A stretch of DNA of 64,000 bases from Sphingomonas sanguinis NBRC 13937 (lineage in GTDB: Bacteria > Pseudomonadota > Alphaproteobacteria > Sphingomonadales > Sphingomonadaceae), in the NCBI RefSeq assembly GCF_001591005.1, contig NZ_BCTY01000001.1, positions 124,001 through 188,000 of the forward strand, in the 5' to 3' direction. This document shows, piece by piece, positions 36,940 to 45,813 of the stretch. The first letter of the stretch is position 1. Every line of letters starts with the position of its first letter. The notes under the pieces are model-generated. The model did no database searches. It was given only the letters and a program-made list of their open reading frames with translations, and was not told the origin of the DNA. The position numbers and the translations under genes were made by a program.

Positions 36940-38055
36940 ATGAAGACCTTGATTCATACGTGCGTGGCCATCGGCGCGCTCCTGGCAACAACGGCGATCC
37001 ATGCCAGCGGACAGGCACCCGCCACCGCGCCTCGCCAGTTGGAAATCGTGGCCAAGGATCGCCTGCCCAAGCCGCCCGCCCCCCGCGATGCGCGGACGGC
37101 CTATCTGATGACCTATTTCACCGACGAAGATCATTCGCTTCACTTCGCGACGTCGCGCGACGGCTACAGCTTCACCGACGTCAATGGCGGCAAGGCGGTG
37201 ATGAGCGGGCGGGAAGCGGCCGAGCAGAAGGGCATTCGCGATCCCCATATCATGCGCGGTCCCGATGGCGGCTTCTATATGTCGATGACCGACCTCCACA
37301 TCTTCGCCAAGCGCGAAGGGTTGCGCGATACCCAGTGGGAACGGCCCGAAGAGCAGTATAGCTGGGGCAACAACCGCAACATGATCTTCATGAAGTCCTA
37401 TGACCTCATCCACTGGTCACGGTCCCGTGTCATGCCCTCGGCCTTGTTCCCGCGCTACCGCAACGCGGGCAATATGTGGGCGCCCGAGACGATCTACGAT
37501 CCTCAGCGCAAGGCATTGATGGTCTATTTCACCACCCGCGACGGCAACGGGCCCAACTATCTGGTCTATTCCTATGCCGACAAGGATTTCATCACGCTGA
37601 CCGAAGAGCCCAAGACGCTGTTCGACTATCCCGATCCCAAGGTGAACGTGATCGATGCCGACATCACCAAGGTCGGCGACAAATATCATATGTTCTATGT
37701 GGCGCATCAGGCACCCGGCAATATCCGCCATTCGGAATCGTCGAGCATCAACAGCGGCTGGACGAAGGACCTGCGCAAGGTCGATCCCGAAACCGTCGGG
37801 ACGGAAGCGCCAACCCTATGGAAGCGTAGCGGCAAGAACACCTATGTTCTGATGTACGATGTGTTCGGCATCAACCCGAACAATATGGGTTTTTCCGAAA
37901 CCACCGACTTCGTGACCTATCGCAATATCGGCCGCTTCAACGAGCCGGGATCGCCGATGAAGGCGACCAACTTCGCCCGGCCCAAACATGGCGCGGTCGT
38001 GGCGATCAGCCCGGCCGAGGCCACGCGGCTGGAGCGGTATTTCGCCACCCGCTAA
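36940..38055 (+). CDS. Secreted GH43-like glycoside hydrolase
   Basis: A 371-residue secreted five-bladed propeller protein. Signal peptide 'TCVAIGALLATTAIHASG'. It resembles the GH43/62/DUF1861-type arabinosidase group: 'YLMTYFTDEDHSLHFATSRDG', 'GIRDPHIMRGPDGGFYM', 'MWAPETIYD' and 'VIDADITKVGDKYHMFYVAH'. The 'IRDPH' and 'APE/ETI' aspartate and glutamate are candidate catalytic residues, but the pattern differs from the classical GH43 enzymes earlier in the window, so subfamily and substrate are uncertain. AAGGGGAGAG precedes ATG 36940. A strong terminator follows, so it is a single-gene unit. Confidence 0.78.
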   Translation: MKTLIHTCVAIGALLATTAIHASGQAPATAPRQLEIVAKDRLPKPPAPRDARTAYLMTYFTDEDHSLHFATSRDGYSFTDVNGGKAVMSGREAAEQKGIRDPHIMRGPDGGFYMSMTDLHIFAKREGLRDTQWERPEEQYSWGNNRNMIFMKSYDLIHWSRSRVMPSALFPRYRNAGNMWAPETIYDPQRKALMVYFTTRDGNGPNYLVYSYADKDFITLTEEPKTLFDYPDPKVNVIDADITKVGDKYHMFYVAHQAPGNIRHSESSSINSGWTKDLRKVDPETVGTEAPTLWKRSGKNTYVLMYDVFGINPNNMGFSETTDFVTYRNIGRFNEPGSPMKATNFARPKHGAVVAISPAEATRLERYFATR

Positions 38056-38062
38056 ACGTGAA

Positions 38063-38094
38063 AATGCGCCCGACCATCATTGGTCGGGCGCATT
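38063..38094. terminator. Bidirectional terminator-like hairpin
   Basis: A perfect 14-bp stem (AATGCGCCCGACCA / TGGTCGGGCGCATT) with a 4-nt loop lies between the convergent GH43-like gene and the glycine-rich protein gene. There is no long T-run, but position and strength fit a shared terminator. Confidence 0.8.
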
Positions 38095-38109
38095 CCCTTG
38101 TCCGCGATA

Positions 38110-38967
38110 TTACTTGGCGGCGCTGCTCACACCGCCCTGCCCCATGGCAGAAACCAGGACGTTGCCCGAGCCCGAGAAGTTCGCGGCGGGCAGGTTGGCG
38201 ATCCGATCACCCACCTTCACGAGCACCCGCTCTACCGCGCCCTCCGCATTGGTGCGGACCGACTGAACCGCACCGATCGCCCGGCCCTGCGCGTCGTTGA
38301 CGACCATGCCGGTGTTGACTGGGAAGGCCCCGCCCTGCGCAGCACCGCTACCCGCCAGCGCCAGGTTGCCCGACAGCGCGCCATTGCCGCCCGCCGCCGA
38401 CAGCGAACCCGAACCGGAGCCCGCGGCATTCCCGGCCGCATTGGCGGCGCGCCCGGTCAGGTTGGAGACCGCACCCCGTGCCCGGTTTCCGACCGCGCCA
38501 GCCGTATCACGCGCCCGGCCAGCGACGTTGCCGACCGTATTCACGCCGCGACCGGCCACGTCGCGCACTGCATCAGTGCCGATCAGCTGGGCATCGACGC
38601 CGCCACCGACCGTGCCGAAGGTCGTGCCATTGGCGCCGCCCGACCGGTTCCCGACCCGCGTCGCGCTGTCCAGCGTCGAACCACCCGTGGCATTGCCCGA
38701 CGCGCTGACCCGGCCCCGGCGCAGGTCGACATTGCGGTCGCCGCGCACCGAACCCCGGGCGCGGGTCGCATTGTCGGTGGCGACCCGACCCGACCGCGTG
38801 GCGCTGTAGAGACTGCCGGTCAGGCCACCGGTCGCGCCGCCAGCAACACTGCCAAGCTGACCACCCAGACCACCGGTCAGGCCGCCACCACCAAGAAGCT
38901 GCGCCGATGCAGGGCTTGCGACCAGAGCAATGGCAAGGATCGCGGTGCCAGACAGAATGTTCTTCAT
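38110..38967 (-). CDS. Secreted glycine-rich protein with PRC-barrel-like C-terminus
   Basis: A ~285-residue secreted protein of unknown function. Signal peptide 'ILSGTAILAIALVASPASA'; a glycine-rich region (about 22-60); a middle of repeated 'RARDTAG', 'NRARGAV', 'GRAANAAG' units (about 130-180); and a C-terminal 70-residue part ('GMVVNDAQGRAIGAVQSV...VLVKVGDRIANLPA') with the look of a PRC-barrel-like sandwich. Start ATG 38967 is preceded by AAGGAGAACG. It is the gene next to the S8 peptidase, same strand, 69 bp downstream of its stop. The sigma-linked motif at 38999-39021 lies just upstream. Confidence 0.75.
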   Translation of the reverse strand: MKNILSGTAILAIALVASPASAQLLGGGGLTGGLGGQLGSVAGGATGGLTGSLYSATRSGRVATDNATRARGSVRGDRNVDLRRGRVSASGNATGGSTLDSATRVGNRSGGANGTTFGTVGGGVDAQLIGTDAVRDVAGRGVNTVGNVAGRARDTAGAVGNRARGAVSNLTGRAANAAGNAAGSGSGSLSAAGGNGALSGNLALAGSGAAQGGAFPVNTGMVVNDAQGRAIGAVQSVRTNAEGAVERVLVKVGDRIANLPAANFSGSGNVLVSAMGQGGVSSAAK

Positions 38968-38998
38968 CTTCGTTCTCCTTAACTTCTGCTGGGACAAC

Positions 38999-39021
38999 GA
39001 AACGGGTGATGGGTTTAATCC
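38999..39021 (-). promoter_or_regulatory. Candidate ECF-sigma promoter motif, copy 1
   Basis: Read toward the glycine-rich protein gene the sequence is GGATTAAAC, CCATCAC, then CCGTTTC. It ends 31 bp before the start codon. A near-identical motif precedes the ECF sigma gene at 40371-40398; the two differ mainly by a 5-bp insertion. It may be the promoter read by that sigma factor. Confidence 0.45.
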
Positions 39022-39036
39022 GCAATTTTTCGATTT

Positions 39037-40335
39037 TTATTGGGGATCGGTGCGACAATCCCCGCAAACCATTCCACGACCGATGCTTTTTTCGGGCCCG
39101 CGCAGCCCCGATCGACGCGCCTCGGCATCGATCTTCGCCAGCGTGGCACGACGCTGCGCCGGGTCGGGCGTCGGATAGACCGCCGCGATCCGCCCCGCGA
39201 CCAGGGGCGCGGCAAAGGAGGTGCCACGCACCGCAAAGCGTCGGCCGCTGACACCCGCCGCCAGCATGTCCGCCGCCGGGGCGACATAATCGAGATGCTC
39301 GGCCCGCCCCGCCTCGATCAGCGGACGGTTGCGGCGGTCGACGCCGCTGACCGCGATGACACCGGGATAGGATGCAGGATAGGCGGGCGGCGAGGCGGCG
39401 CCATTGTTGCCGACGGCCGCGACGATGATCGTGCCCCGCGCCTGCGCCGCCGCGACGACCCGCGCCAGCAAGGGATTGGACGGCCCGACCAGGCTGATCG
39501 TCACCACCGGCACCCGCGCGCCGACCAGCCAGCCGAGCGCCTTGGCGATGGCGGTCGCATTGCCGCCCGCCGGATCGGTGCCATAGACATCCGCCGAGGC
39601 GATCCGCGCTCCGGGCAAGGCGCCCCGAATGCCGTGCCCCCCGGCGATCAGCGACGCGACGGCCGTGCCATGATCGTTGGGGCGCGGCGCACCGCTTGCA
39701 AAACCGCGCAGCATCGCCGCCCCCTCGACACCGCCGTCGATCACGCCGACCATCGTGTCCGCCTTCGCCGCCTGTCCGGCGAGCGGCGGCGCGACCATCG
39801 CGACCCCAGCGCCGCTCGCCAGATGCAGCTGATCCGCGCTCACGTCGCCGCCCAGCCTGCGCAGCTGGTCCAGCGCCGTTTTGAGCGACACGCCCTGGGG
39901 CACCCGCAACCGGGCGAAACCGACGCCGAGCACGTCGTCCCGCTCGATGATCGCATAGCCCGCCTTGGTCGCTGCGGCGATCAGCCCATCGCTGGGGGTG
40001 TCGACCACCACCTCCCCGGCGCGCGCGGGAAAGCCCTGGGGGTCGAGCACGATGGCATCGGGATGCTCGCGGACCAGCTGGGCGAAGGTCTGGCGACGCA
40101 AGCCGTCCAGCCGTGCCGCGGCCCGCCGCGCCAGATTGTCGACCGGACCCAACAGGTCCTGCGCCCTGGGCAGTCCAAACGACGACAGCGGCCCCGGTAT
40201 GGGCAGGCCCGGTGCCTCGCCCTGCGGCAGATTGGGCAAAGCGCCACCCAGCTGGGCGCGCACCATGCCAGCCCCGCCCGCGATCCCGGCGGTCGCCATC
40301 AGCAGCGTCAGGTATTGGCGAGCGCGCCACTTCAT
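39037..40335 (-). CDS. S8-family (subtilisin-like) serine peptidase
   Basis: A 432-residue secreted peptidase with signal peptide 'LLMATAGIAGGAGMVRA'. A long N-terminal segment (about 28-190) has no catalytic motif and looks like a prodomain. The catalytic triad is D200 in 'GVIDGGVEG', H222 in 'NDHGTAVASLIAG' and S373 in 'RGTSFAAPLVAG', with oxyanion N310 in 'AAVGNNGA'. The C-terminal 'GMVCGDCRTDPQ' has two cysteines. Start ATG 40335 is preceded by GGGAG. Divergent from the ECF sigma gene, it may act in the same envelope response, for example by cutting the anti-sigma factor or the glycine-rich protein; that is inference. Confidence 0.88.
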   Translation of the reverse strand: MKWRARQYLTLLMATAGIAGGAGMVRAQLGGALPNLPQGEAPGLPIPGPLSSFGLPRAQDLLGPVDNLARRAAARLDGLRRQTFAQLVREHPDAIVLDPQGFPARAGEVVVDTPSDGLIAAATKAGYAIIERDDVLGVGFARLRVPQGVSLKTALDQLRRLGGDVSADQLHLASGAGVAMVAPPLAGQAAKADTMVGVIDGGVEGAAMLRGFASGAPRPNDHGTAVASLIAGGHGIRGALPGARIASADVYGTDPAGGNATAIAKALGWLVGARVPVVTISLVGPSNPLLARVVAAAQARGTIIVAAVGNNGAASPPAYPASYPGVIAVSGVDRRNRPLIEAGRAEHLDYVAPAADMLAAGVSGRRFAVRGTSFAAPLVAGRIAAVYPTPDPAQRRATLAKIDAEARRSGLRGPEKSIGRGMVCGDCRTDPQ

Positions 40336-40370
40336 CGATCGTCTCCCATTGCCAAAAATCGTCCTGACAT

Positions 40371-40398
40371 GGATTAAACGAAACTCGTCATCCGTTTC
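40371..40398 (+). promoter_or_regulatory. Candidate ECF-sigma promoter motif, copy 2
   Basis: GGATTAAAC followed by GAAACTCGTCAT and CCGTTTC lies 23 bp upstream of the sigma gene start, in the gap shared with the divergent S8 peptidase. It also contains a GAAAC-N9-GTTTC dyad. Its match to copy 1 suggests autoregulation. Confidence 0.45.
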
Positions 40399-40421
40399 AT
40401 CCCCACAAGAAGGAAATTGGC

Positions 40422-40907
40422 TTGGCCGCATTCGAGAATGAGCTGTTGGCGCTGCTGCCGCGATTGCGACGGTTTGCGCGATCGCTCACCCATGATGCAG
40501 CGGATGCCGATGATCTCTGCCAGGTCACGGTCGAAAAGGCGCTGATGGCGCGTGGCTCGTGGCAGGCGGGGACGAGATTGGACAGCTGGATGTACCGGAT
40601 CATGCGCAACGCCTGGATCGACACCGCCCGCTCGCGTCGCCGGGCGGCGGAGACGTTCGTCGGCGAGGAGGCCGGAATGACGGTCGGAGCCCAGGGCAAT
40701 GCCGAGGCGCGCGTCGCACTGGGCGAAGTCGACGCCGCGATGCAGGCGCTACCCGCCGACCAGCGCGAGGCGGTCGCGCTCGTGCTGGTCGAGGGGTTGG
40801 CCTATAAGGAAGCGGCCGAGATACTGGACATCCCGATGGGAACACTGACCTCGCGACTGGTGCGCGGGCGACAGGCGCTGATGGCGCGGCTGGGAGAAGC
40901 GGCATGA
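40422..40907 (+). CDS. ECF-family RNA polymerase sigma factor
   Basis: A 161-residue sigma factor. Region 2 spans 'LPRLRRFARSLTHDAADADDLCQVTVEKAL' with 'SWMYRIMRNAWIDTARS'; region 4 is 'LPADQREAVALVLVEGLAYKEAAEILDIPMGTLTSRLVRGRQAL'. It starts with TTG at 40422, with AAGGAAA 7-8 nt upstream; no better ATG or GTG exists in the N-terminal part. Its stop overlaps the anti-sigma start (ATGA). The pairing with a membrane anti-sigma factor and a divergent secreted peptidase suggests response to an envelope signal. Confidence 0.92.
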   Translation: MAAFENELLALLPRLRRFARSLTHDAADADDLCQVTVEKALMARGSWQAGTRLDSWMYRIMRNAWIDTARSRRRAAETFVGEEAGMTVGAQGNAEARVALGEVDAAMQALPADQREAVALVLVEGLAYKEAAEILDIPMGTLTSRLVRGRQALMARLGEAA

Positions 40908-41614
40908 CGATCGAACCGGAAATCCTGATGGCCTATGCCGACGGCGCGCTCGACCCTTTGACGACCAAGCGCGTCGAGCGGGCCATGGCGGCGGACCCCG
41001 CGCTGGCCGAAGAGGTCGCGCGCCACCGGCACCTGAAGGCCCGGCTCGCCCAGGCCTATGCCCCGCTGACCGAAGAGCCGGTGCCCGATCGCCTCGCGGC
41101 CCTGCTGACCGGCAGCGCCGCCAGCAACGTCGTGCCGATGCCGGTGCGCACCGCTCCCCCCAAGTCGCGCTTTGCGATGCCTTCCTGGCAGTCGGCGGCG
41201 GCGATGGCGGCGTGTCTGGTCGTCGGCGTGCTGGTCGGCCAGGGTGTCGATCGGGGACCGATCGCCGCGACCGGCCAGGGGCTCTATGCCGCTGGGTCGC
41301 TCGCCCGCGCGCTCGACGATCAGGCGAGCGGTGGGAACGGCCCGGTCCGCGTCGCGGTCAGCTTCCGCGCCCGCGACAATGGCTTTTGCCGGGTGTTCCA
41401 GTCGGCCCAGGCCGATGGCATCGCCTGTCGCGACCCCAAGGGCTGGGCGCTCCGGCGGACGATGCCCGGCTCCACACCGGCCGCCAATGGCGGTTACGCC
41501 CAGGCCGGATCGTCCGACGCCGAACTGATGGCGGCGGCGCAGGACATGATGGCCGACATGCCGCTCGACGCGGCGGGCGAGAAGGCGGCGATTGCGCGCG
41601 ACTGGCGGAAATAG
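40904..41614 (+). CDS. Membrane anti-sigma factor
   Basis: A 236-residue protein whose start overlaps the sigma stop by 4 nt. The cytoplasmic N-terminus ('EILMAYADGALDP...VERAMAADPALAEEVARHRHLK') is the usual anti-sigma helical region. A single membrane span lies about 96-113 ('QSAAAMAACLVVGVLVGQ'). The periplasmic part holds two cysteines, C162 in 'GFCRVF' and C175 in 'IACRDP', spaced for a disulfide, so redox or ligand sensing is possible. It lacks the HxxxCxxC zinc motif, so it is not a ZAS-type factor. Confidence 0.88.
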   Translation: MTIEPEILMAYADGALDPLTTKRVERAMAADPALAEEVARHRHLKARLAQAYAPLTEEPVPDRLAALLTGSAASNVVPMPVRTAPPKSRFAMPSWQSAAAMAACLVVGVLVGQGVDRGPIAATGQGLYAAGSLARALDDQASGGNGPVRVAVSFRARDNGFCRVFQSAQADGIACRDPKGWALRRTMPGSTPAANGGYAQAGSSDAELMAAAQDMMADMPLDAAGEKAAIARDWRK

Positions 41615-41722
41615 GCTTTCCGCTCATCGGCCGCAGAAGACACCAAGGGCGCTACTTTTCGGAAAGCGAGCGTTTCCATGGCGGCAGGTGCACCCCTCGC
41701 GCATTGGCCCTATCTTGGGGCC

Positions 41723-42739
41723 ATGAAGAAGATCGGTTTCCTGTCGTTCGGCCATTGGTCGTCCTCGCCCCAGTCCGCGACGCGCTCGGCGCAGGACGTG
41801 TTGCTCCAGTCCATCGACCTGGCCGTTGCGGCCGAAGAGCTGGGCGCGGACGGGGCCTATTACCGCGTCCACCATTTCGCGCAGCAGCTTGCCTCCCCCT
41901 TCCCGCTGCTCGCCGCCGTGGGAGCCCGGACCTCTCGCATTGAGATCGGGACCGGTGTCATCGACATGCGCTACGAGAACCCCTTCTACATGGTCGAGGA
42001 TGCGGGCTCCGCCGACCTGATCAGCGGCGGGCGGCTGCAACTCGGCATCAGCCGGGGTTCGCCCGAACAGGTGATCGAGGGCTGGCGGCATTTCGGCTAT
42101 GGCCCGGCGCAGGGCGAAACCGATGCCGACATGGGCCGCCGCCATGCCGAGGTGTTCCTGCACCTGCTGAAGGGCCAGGGATTTGCCAAGCCCAATCCAC
42201 GCCCGATGTTCGCCAACCCGCCGGGGCTGCTCCGTCTGGAGCCGCATTCGGCGGGCCTGCGTGACCGCATCTGGTGGGGCTCAGCCTCCGACGCGACGGC
42301 GATCTGGGCAGCCAAGCAGGGCATGAACCTGCAGAGCTCAACGCTCAAGGCCGACGAAAGCGGCGAGCCGTTCCATGTCCAGCAGGCCAAGCAGATCCGC
42401 GCCTATCGCGAAGCCTGGACGGCGGCGGGCCATAGCCGCACGCCCCGCGTGTCGGTGTCCCGCTCGATCTTCGCGCTGACCACCGATCAGGACCGCGCCT
42501 ATTTCGGTCGCGACGACAGCCAGGACCAGGTGGGCGTGATCGACAATATGCGCGCCGTCTTCGGCCGCTCCTATGCTGCCGAGCCCGAACGGCTGATCGA
42601 ACAGCTGCGCGCCGACGAGGCGATTGCCGAGGCCGATACGCTGCTGCTCACCGTGCCCAACCAGCTGGGCGTCGATTACAACGTCCACGTGATCGAGAAC
42701 ATCCTGCGCCACATCGCACCGGCGCTGGGCTGGCGCTGA
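41723..42739 (+). CDS. Luciferase-like flavin monooxygenase
   Basis: A ~338-residue bacterial-luciferase-type oxidoreductase using reduced flavin or F420. Landmarks: 'KIGFLSFGHW', 'AAEELGADGAYYRVHHF', 'RIEIGTGVIDMRYENPFYMVEDAG' and 'GGRLQLGISRGSPEQVI'. Substrate is unknown. Start ATG 41723 aligns with the beginning of the domain; ATG 41678 would add 15 residues. Neither has a strong ribosome site. It follows the anti-sigma gene by about 110 bp but has no visible functional link to it. Confidence 0.82.
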   Translation: MKKIGFLSFGHWSSSPQSATRSAQDVLLQSIDLAVAAEELGADGAYYRVHHFAQQLASPFPLLAAVGARTSRIEIGTGVIDMRYENPFYMVEDAGSADLISGGRLQLGISRGSPEQVIEGWRHFGYGPAQGETDADMGRRHAEVFLHLLKGQGFAKPNPRPMFANPPGLLRLEPHSAGLRDRIWWGSASDATAIWAAKQGMNLQSSTLKADESGEPFHVQQAKQIRAYREAWTAAGHSRTPRVSVSRSIFALTTDQDRAYFGRDDSQDQVGVIDNMRAVFGRSYAAEPERLIEQLRADEAIAEADTLLLTVPNQLGVDYNVHVIENILRHIAPALGWR

Positions 42740-43062
42740 GGCGAGCCGACCGGTTCTTATCATTTAGATTACAGTATTGTAACATCCGAGACATTCCACC
42801 GAAAGCGTTGGAATTGCATAAGAACCGGGCTGGTCGCCGTTTACTCCCGTCGGCGGCCAGCGCCTGATAAGTCCCGCGAACATGCTGCCGAGGGGGGGAG
42901 CAGAGCCGCCGGGCCCATCCCCGCTGCGCCGCGTTTCCACGCCTCCGCCGTTCCTCCCAAACGGCCTCTCGCGAATGGCGGTGCGCGGGGGTGGTCAGGC
43001 GCTTTCCGCTGGGCTAGAAACGACAATTCCCATCTGACCACCAAGCCGGAAAGCAACAGACT
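42740..43062. other. Intergenic region upstream of gyrA with nested dyads
   Basis: This 323-bp gap holds no convincing gene. At its left end an 11-bp inverted repeat (42750-42760 and 42818-42828) encloses a smaller TTACA-N4-TGTAA dyad at 42769-42782. The rest (about 42840-43010) is GC-rich and structured. It probably carries the terminator of the luciferase-like gene and the gyrA promoter. Confidence 0.6.
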
Positions 43063-45813
43063 TTGGCCGACGAGACGACCCTCGCGGAACCTTCCGATAT
43101 TTCGACGATCTCCATCGTCGACGAGATGAAGTCGAGCTATCTCGACTATGCGATGAGCGTGATCGTGGCGCGCGCGCTGCCCGACGTGCGTGACGGCCTG
43201 AAGCCCGTCCATCGCCGTATCCTCTATTCGGCCGCCGAAAGCGGCTTCGTCGCGGGCAAGCCGTACCGCAAGTCGGCGCGCATCGTCGGCGACGTGATGG
43301 GTAAATACCATCCGCACGGCGACAGCGCGATCTACGACGCGCTGGCCCGCATGGCGCAGGACTGGTCGATGCGCGTGCCGCTGATCGACGGTCAGGGCAA
43401 CTTCGGATCGATGGACCCCGATCCGCCCGCCGCGATGCGTTACACCGAAGCGCGTCTGGCCAAGGTCGCCAACTCGCTGCTCGACGATCTCGACAAGGAC
43501 ACGGTCGACTTCCAGCCCAACTATGACGGCTCGGAGCGCGAACCCTCGGTCCTGCCCGCCCAGTACCCGAACCTGCTGGTCAACGGCGCGGGCGGCATCG
43601 CGGTTGGCATGGCGACCAACATCCCGCCACATAACCTGGGCGAGGTGGTCAACGCCTGTCTTGCGTACATGGAAAACGGCGCGATCACGGTCGAGGAACT
43701 GAACGAGATCGTTCCCGCCCCCGACTTCCCGACGGGTGCGCTGATCCTGGGCCGCTCGGGCGCACGCTCGGCCTATCAGACCGGGCGCGGCTCGATCATC
43801 GTGCGCTCGCGCCACGAGATTGAGGAGATGCGCGGCGATCGCCGGGCCATCGTCCTCACCGAAATCCCCTATCAGCAGGGCAAGAACGCGCTCGTTGAAA
43901 AGATCGCCGAGGCCGCCAAGGAAAAGCGGATCGAGGGGATCAGCGACATTCGCGACGAATCGAACCGCGAAGGCGTTCGCATCGTCATCGACCTGAAGCG
44001 CGACGCGACCCCCGAAGTCGTGCTCAACCAGCTGTGGCGCCATACGCCCGCGCAGACCAGCTTCCCGGCCAATATGCTCGCCATTCGCGGCGGCCGCCCT
44101 GAGTTGCTGAACCTGCGCGATATCATCCAGGCGTTCGTCCAGTTCCGCGAGCAGGTCATCACCCGCCGCTCCAAGTTCGAGCTGGCCAAGGCGCGCGAGC
44201 GGGCGCACATCTTGCTGGGCCTCGTCATCGCGGTGACGAACCTGGACGAGGTGGTGCGGATCATCCGGGGTTCGGCCTCGCCCGTCGCCGCGCGCGAGGC
44301 GCTGCTCGCCCGCGAATGGCCGATCGCCGAGATCGCCCAGTATATCCGTCTGGTCGAGGCGGTCGAGCATGAGGGCTTTGGCGATACCTATCGCCTGTCG
44401 GAGACGCAGGTTCGCGCGATCCTCGACCTGCGACTGCATCGCCTGACCGCGCTGGGCCGCGACGAAATCGGCGACGAGCTGAAGGGGCTGGCGGACTCGA
44501 TCACCGAGCTGCTCGAAATCCTCGCCAATCGCGTGAAGCTGTACGAGGTGATGCGCGGCGAGCTGGTGGCCATCCGCGACCAGTTCGCGACGCCGCGCCG
44601 TTCGGAAATCGCCGCCGCCGCCGATGGCATCGACGACGAGGACCTGATCGAACGCGAAGACATGGTCGTCACCGTGACCATGCAGGGCTATATCAAGCGC
44701 ACCCCGCTCGATGCCTTCCGCGCGCAGAACCGGGGCGGCAAGGGCCGCTCGGGCATGGCGACCAAGGACGAGGACGTCGTCACCGAGCTGTTCGTGACCA
44801 GCACGCACACACCGGTCCTGTTCTTCTCGAATCATGGCAAGGTCTATCGCTACAAGGTGTGGCGCCTGCCCGAGGGCGGCCCGGCCACGCGCGGACGGCC
44901 GATGGTCAACCTGTTGCCGCTGGCACCGGGTGAGGTCATCTCGACCGTCCTCCCACTGCCGGAGGACGAAGCGGAGTGGGGCAAGCTCCACGTCATGTTC
45001 GCCACCGCGAAGGGCGCGGTGCGCCGCAACTCAATGGATGCGTTCACCAACGTGCCCTCGAACGGCAAGATCGCGATGCGCTTCGACGACGAGAGCGAGG
45101 ACCGGCTAATCGGCGTCGCGCTGCTCGGTGCCGAAGACGATGTGCTGCTCGCCACCCGTTGCGGTCGGGCGATCCGCTTCGCCGCCGACGATGTGCGCGA
45201 GTTCCAGAGCCGTACCTCGACGGGTGTGCGCGGTATCACGCTGAAGGACGGCGACGAGGTCATCTCGCTGTCGGTCCTGCACCGGGTCGGCACCACCCAG
45301 GAAGAGCGTGAGGCTTACCTCCGCTTCGCCCCCTGGAAGGGCGAGAAGGAAGGCGAGCCTGAGCTGTCGGTCGAGCGGTATGAAGAGCTGCGCAATTGCG
45401 AGCAGTTCATCCTGACCGTCTGCGCCAATGGCTATGGCAAACTGTCCTCGGCCTATGAATATCGCCGCACGGGCCGCGGTGGTCAGGGCATCACCAACAT
45501 CGACAATATCGCCCGCAACGGCGATGTCGTCGCCAGCTTCCCGGCGGCCAAGGGGCATCAGCTGATGCTGGTGACCGATCAGGCCAAGCTGATCCGTATG
45601 TCGCTCGCATCCTTGCGGGTCATCGGGCGCGGCTCGGCCGGTCTCCGCCTCTTCAACGTCGCGCCGGGCGAGCATGTCGTCTCGGCCGCGCGCATCGAGG
45701 AGACCGAGGAGGACGCCGAGATGAACCTGGCCGACGGCACCCCCGAGATCGCGCCCGAGCCGGATGCAGAGATCGGCGAAAATCTGGCCGCCGGGCCGGA
45801 GGATGGCGAGTGA
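43063..45813 (+). CDS. gyrA: DNA gyrase subunit A
   Basis: A 916-residue topoisomerase subunit that cuts and rejoins DNA. The catalytic tyrosine is Y127 in 'AMRYTEARL'. The quinolone-resistance region reads '[10 protein letters not shown]' with S88 and D92 (the E. coli S83/D87 positions) both wild type. The C-terminal beta-pinwheel carries the GyrA box 'QNRGGKG'. The tail is acidic. It starts with TTG at 43063, with CCGGAAAG 12-16 nt upstream. Its stop overlaps the GTG of the next gene, so a DUF952 protein is translationally coupled. Confidence 0.97.
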   Translation: MADETTLAEPSDISTISIVDEMKSSYLDYAMSVIVARALPDVRDGLKPVHRRILYSAAESGFVAGKPYRKSARIVGDVMGKYHPHGDSAIYDALARMAQDWSMRVPLIDGQGNFGSMDPDPPAAMRYTEARLAKVANSLLDDLDKDTVDFQPNYDGSEREPSVLPAQYPNLLVNGAGGIAVGMATNIPPHNLGEVVNACLAYMENGAITVEELNEIVPAPDFPTGALILGRSGARSAYQTGRGSIIVRSRHEIEEMRGDRRAIVLTEIPYQQGKNALVEKIAEAAKEKRIEGISDIRDESNREGVRIVIDLKRDATPEVVLNQLWRHTPAQTSFPANMLAIRGGRPELLNLRDIIQAFVQFREQVITRRSKFELAKARERAHILLGLVIAVTNLDEVVRIIRGSASPVAAREALLAREWPIAEIAQYIRLVEAVEHEGFGDTYRLSETQVRAILDLRLHRLTALGRDEIGDELKGLADSITELLEILANRVKLYEVMRGELVAIRDQFATPRRSEIAAAADGIDDEDLIEREDMVVTVTMQGYIKRTPLDAFRAQNRGGKGRSGMATKDEDVVTELFVTSTHTPVLFFSNHGKVYRYKVWRLPEGGPATRGRPMVNLLPLAPGEVISTVLPLPEDEAEWGKLHVMFATAKGAVRRNSMDAFTNVPSNGKIAMRFDDESEDRLIGVALLGAEDDVLLATRCGRAIRFAADDVREFQSRTSTGVRGITLKDGDEVISLSVLHRVGTTQEEREAYLRFAPWKGEKEGEPELSVERYEELRNCEQFILTVCANGYGKLSSAYEYRRTGRGGQGITNIDNIARNGDVVASFPAAKGHQLMLVTDQAKLIRMSLASLRVIGRGSAGLRLFNVAPGEHVVSAARIEETEEDAEMNLADGTPEIAPEPDAEIGENLAAGPEDGE

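Noticed and set aside
43300..43345. Quinolone-resistance mutation in gyrA
   Set aside because: Both key positions (S88, D92) carry the wild-type residues.
42841..44991. A 716-codon minus-strand open frame opposite the gyrA N-terminal half
   Set aside because: GyrA is unambiguous here; the antisense frame starts inside gyrA and encodes only composition-biased sequence.
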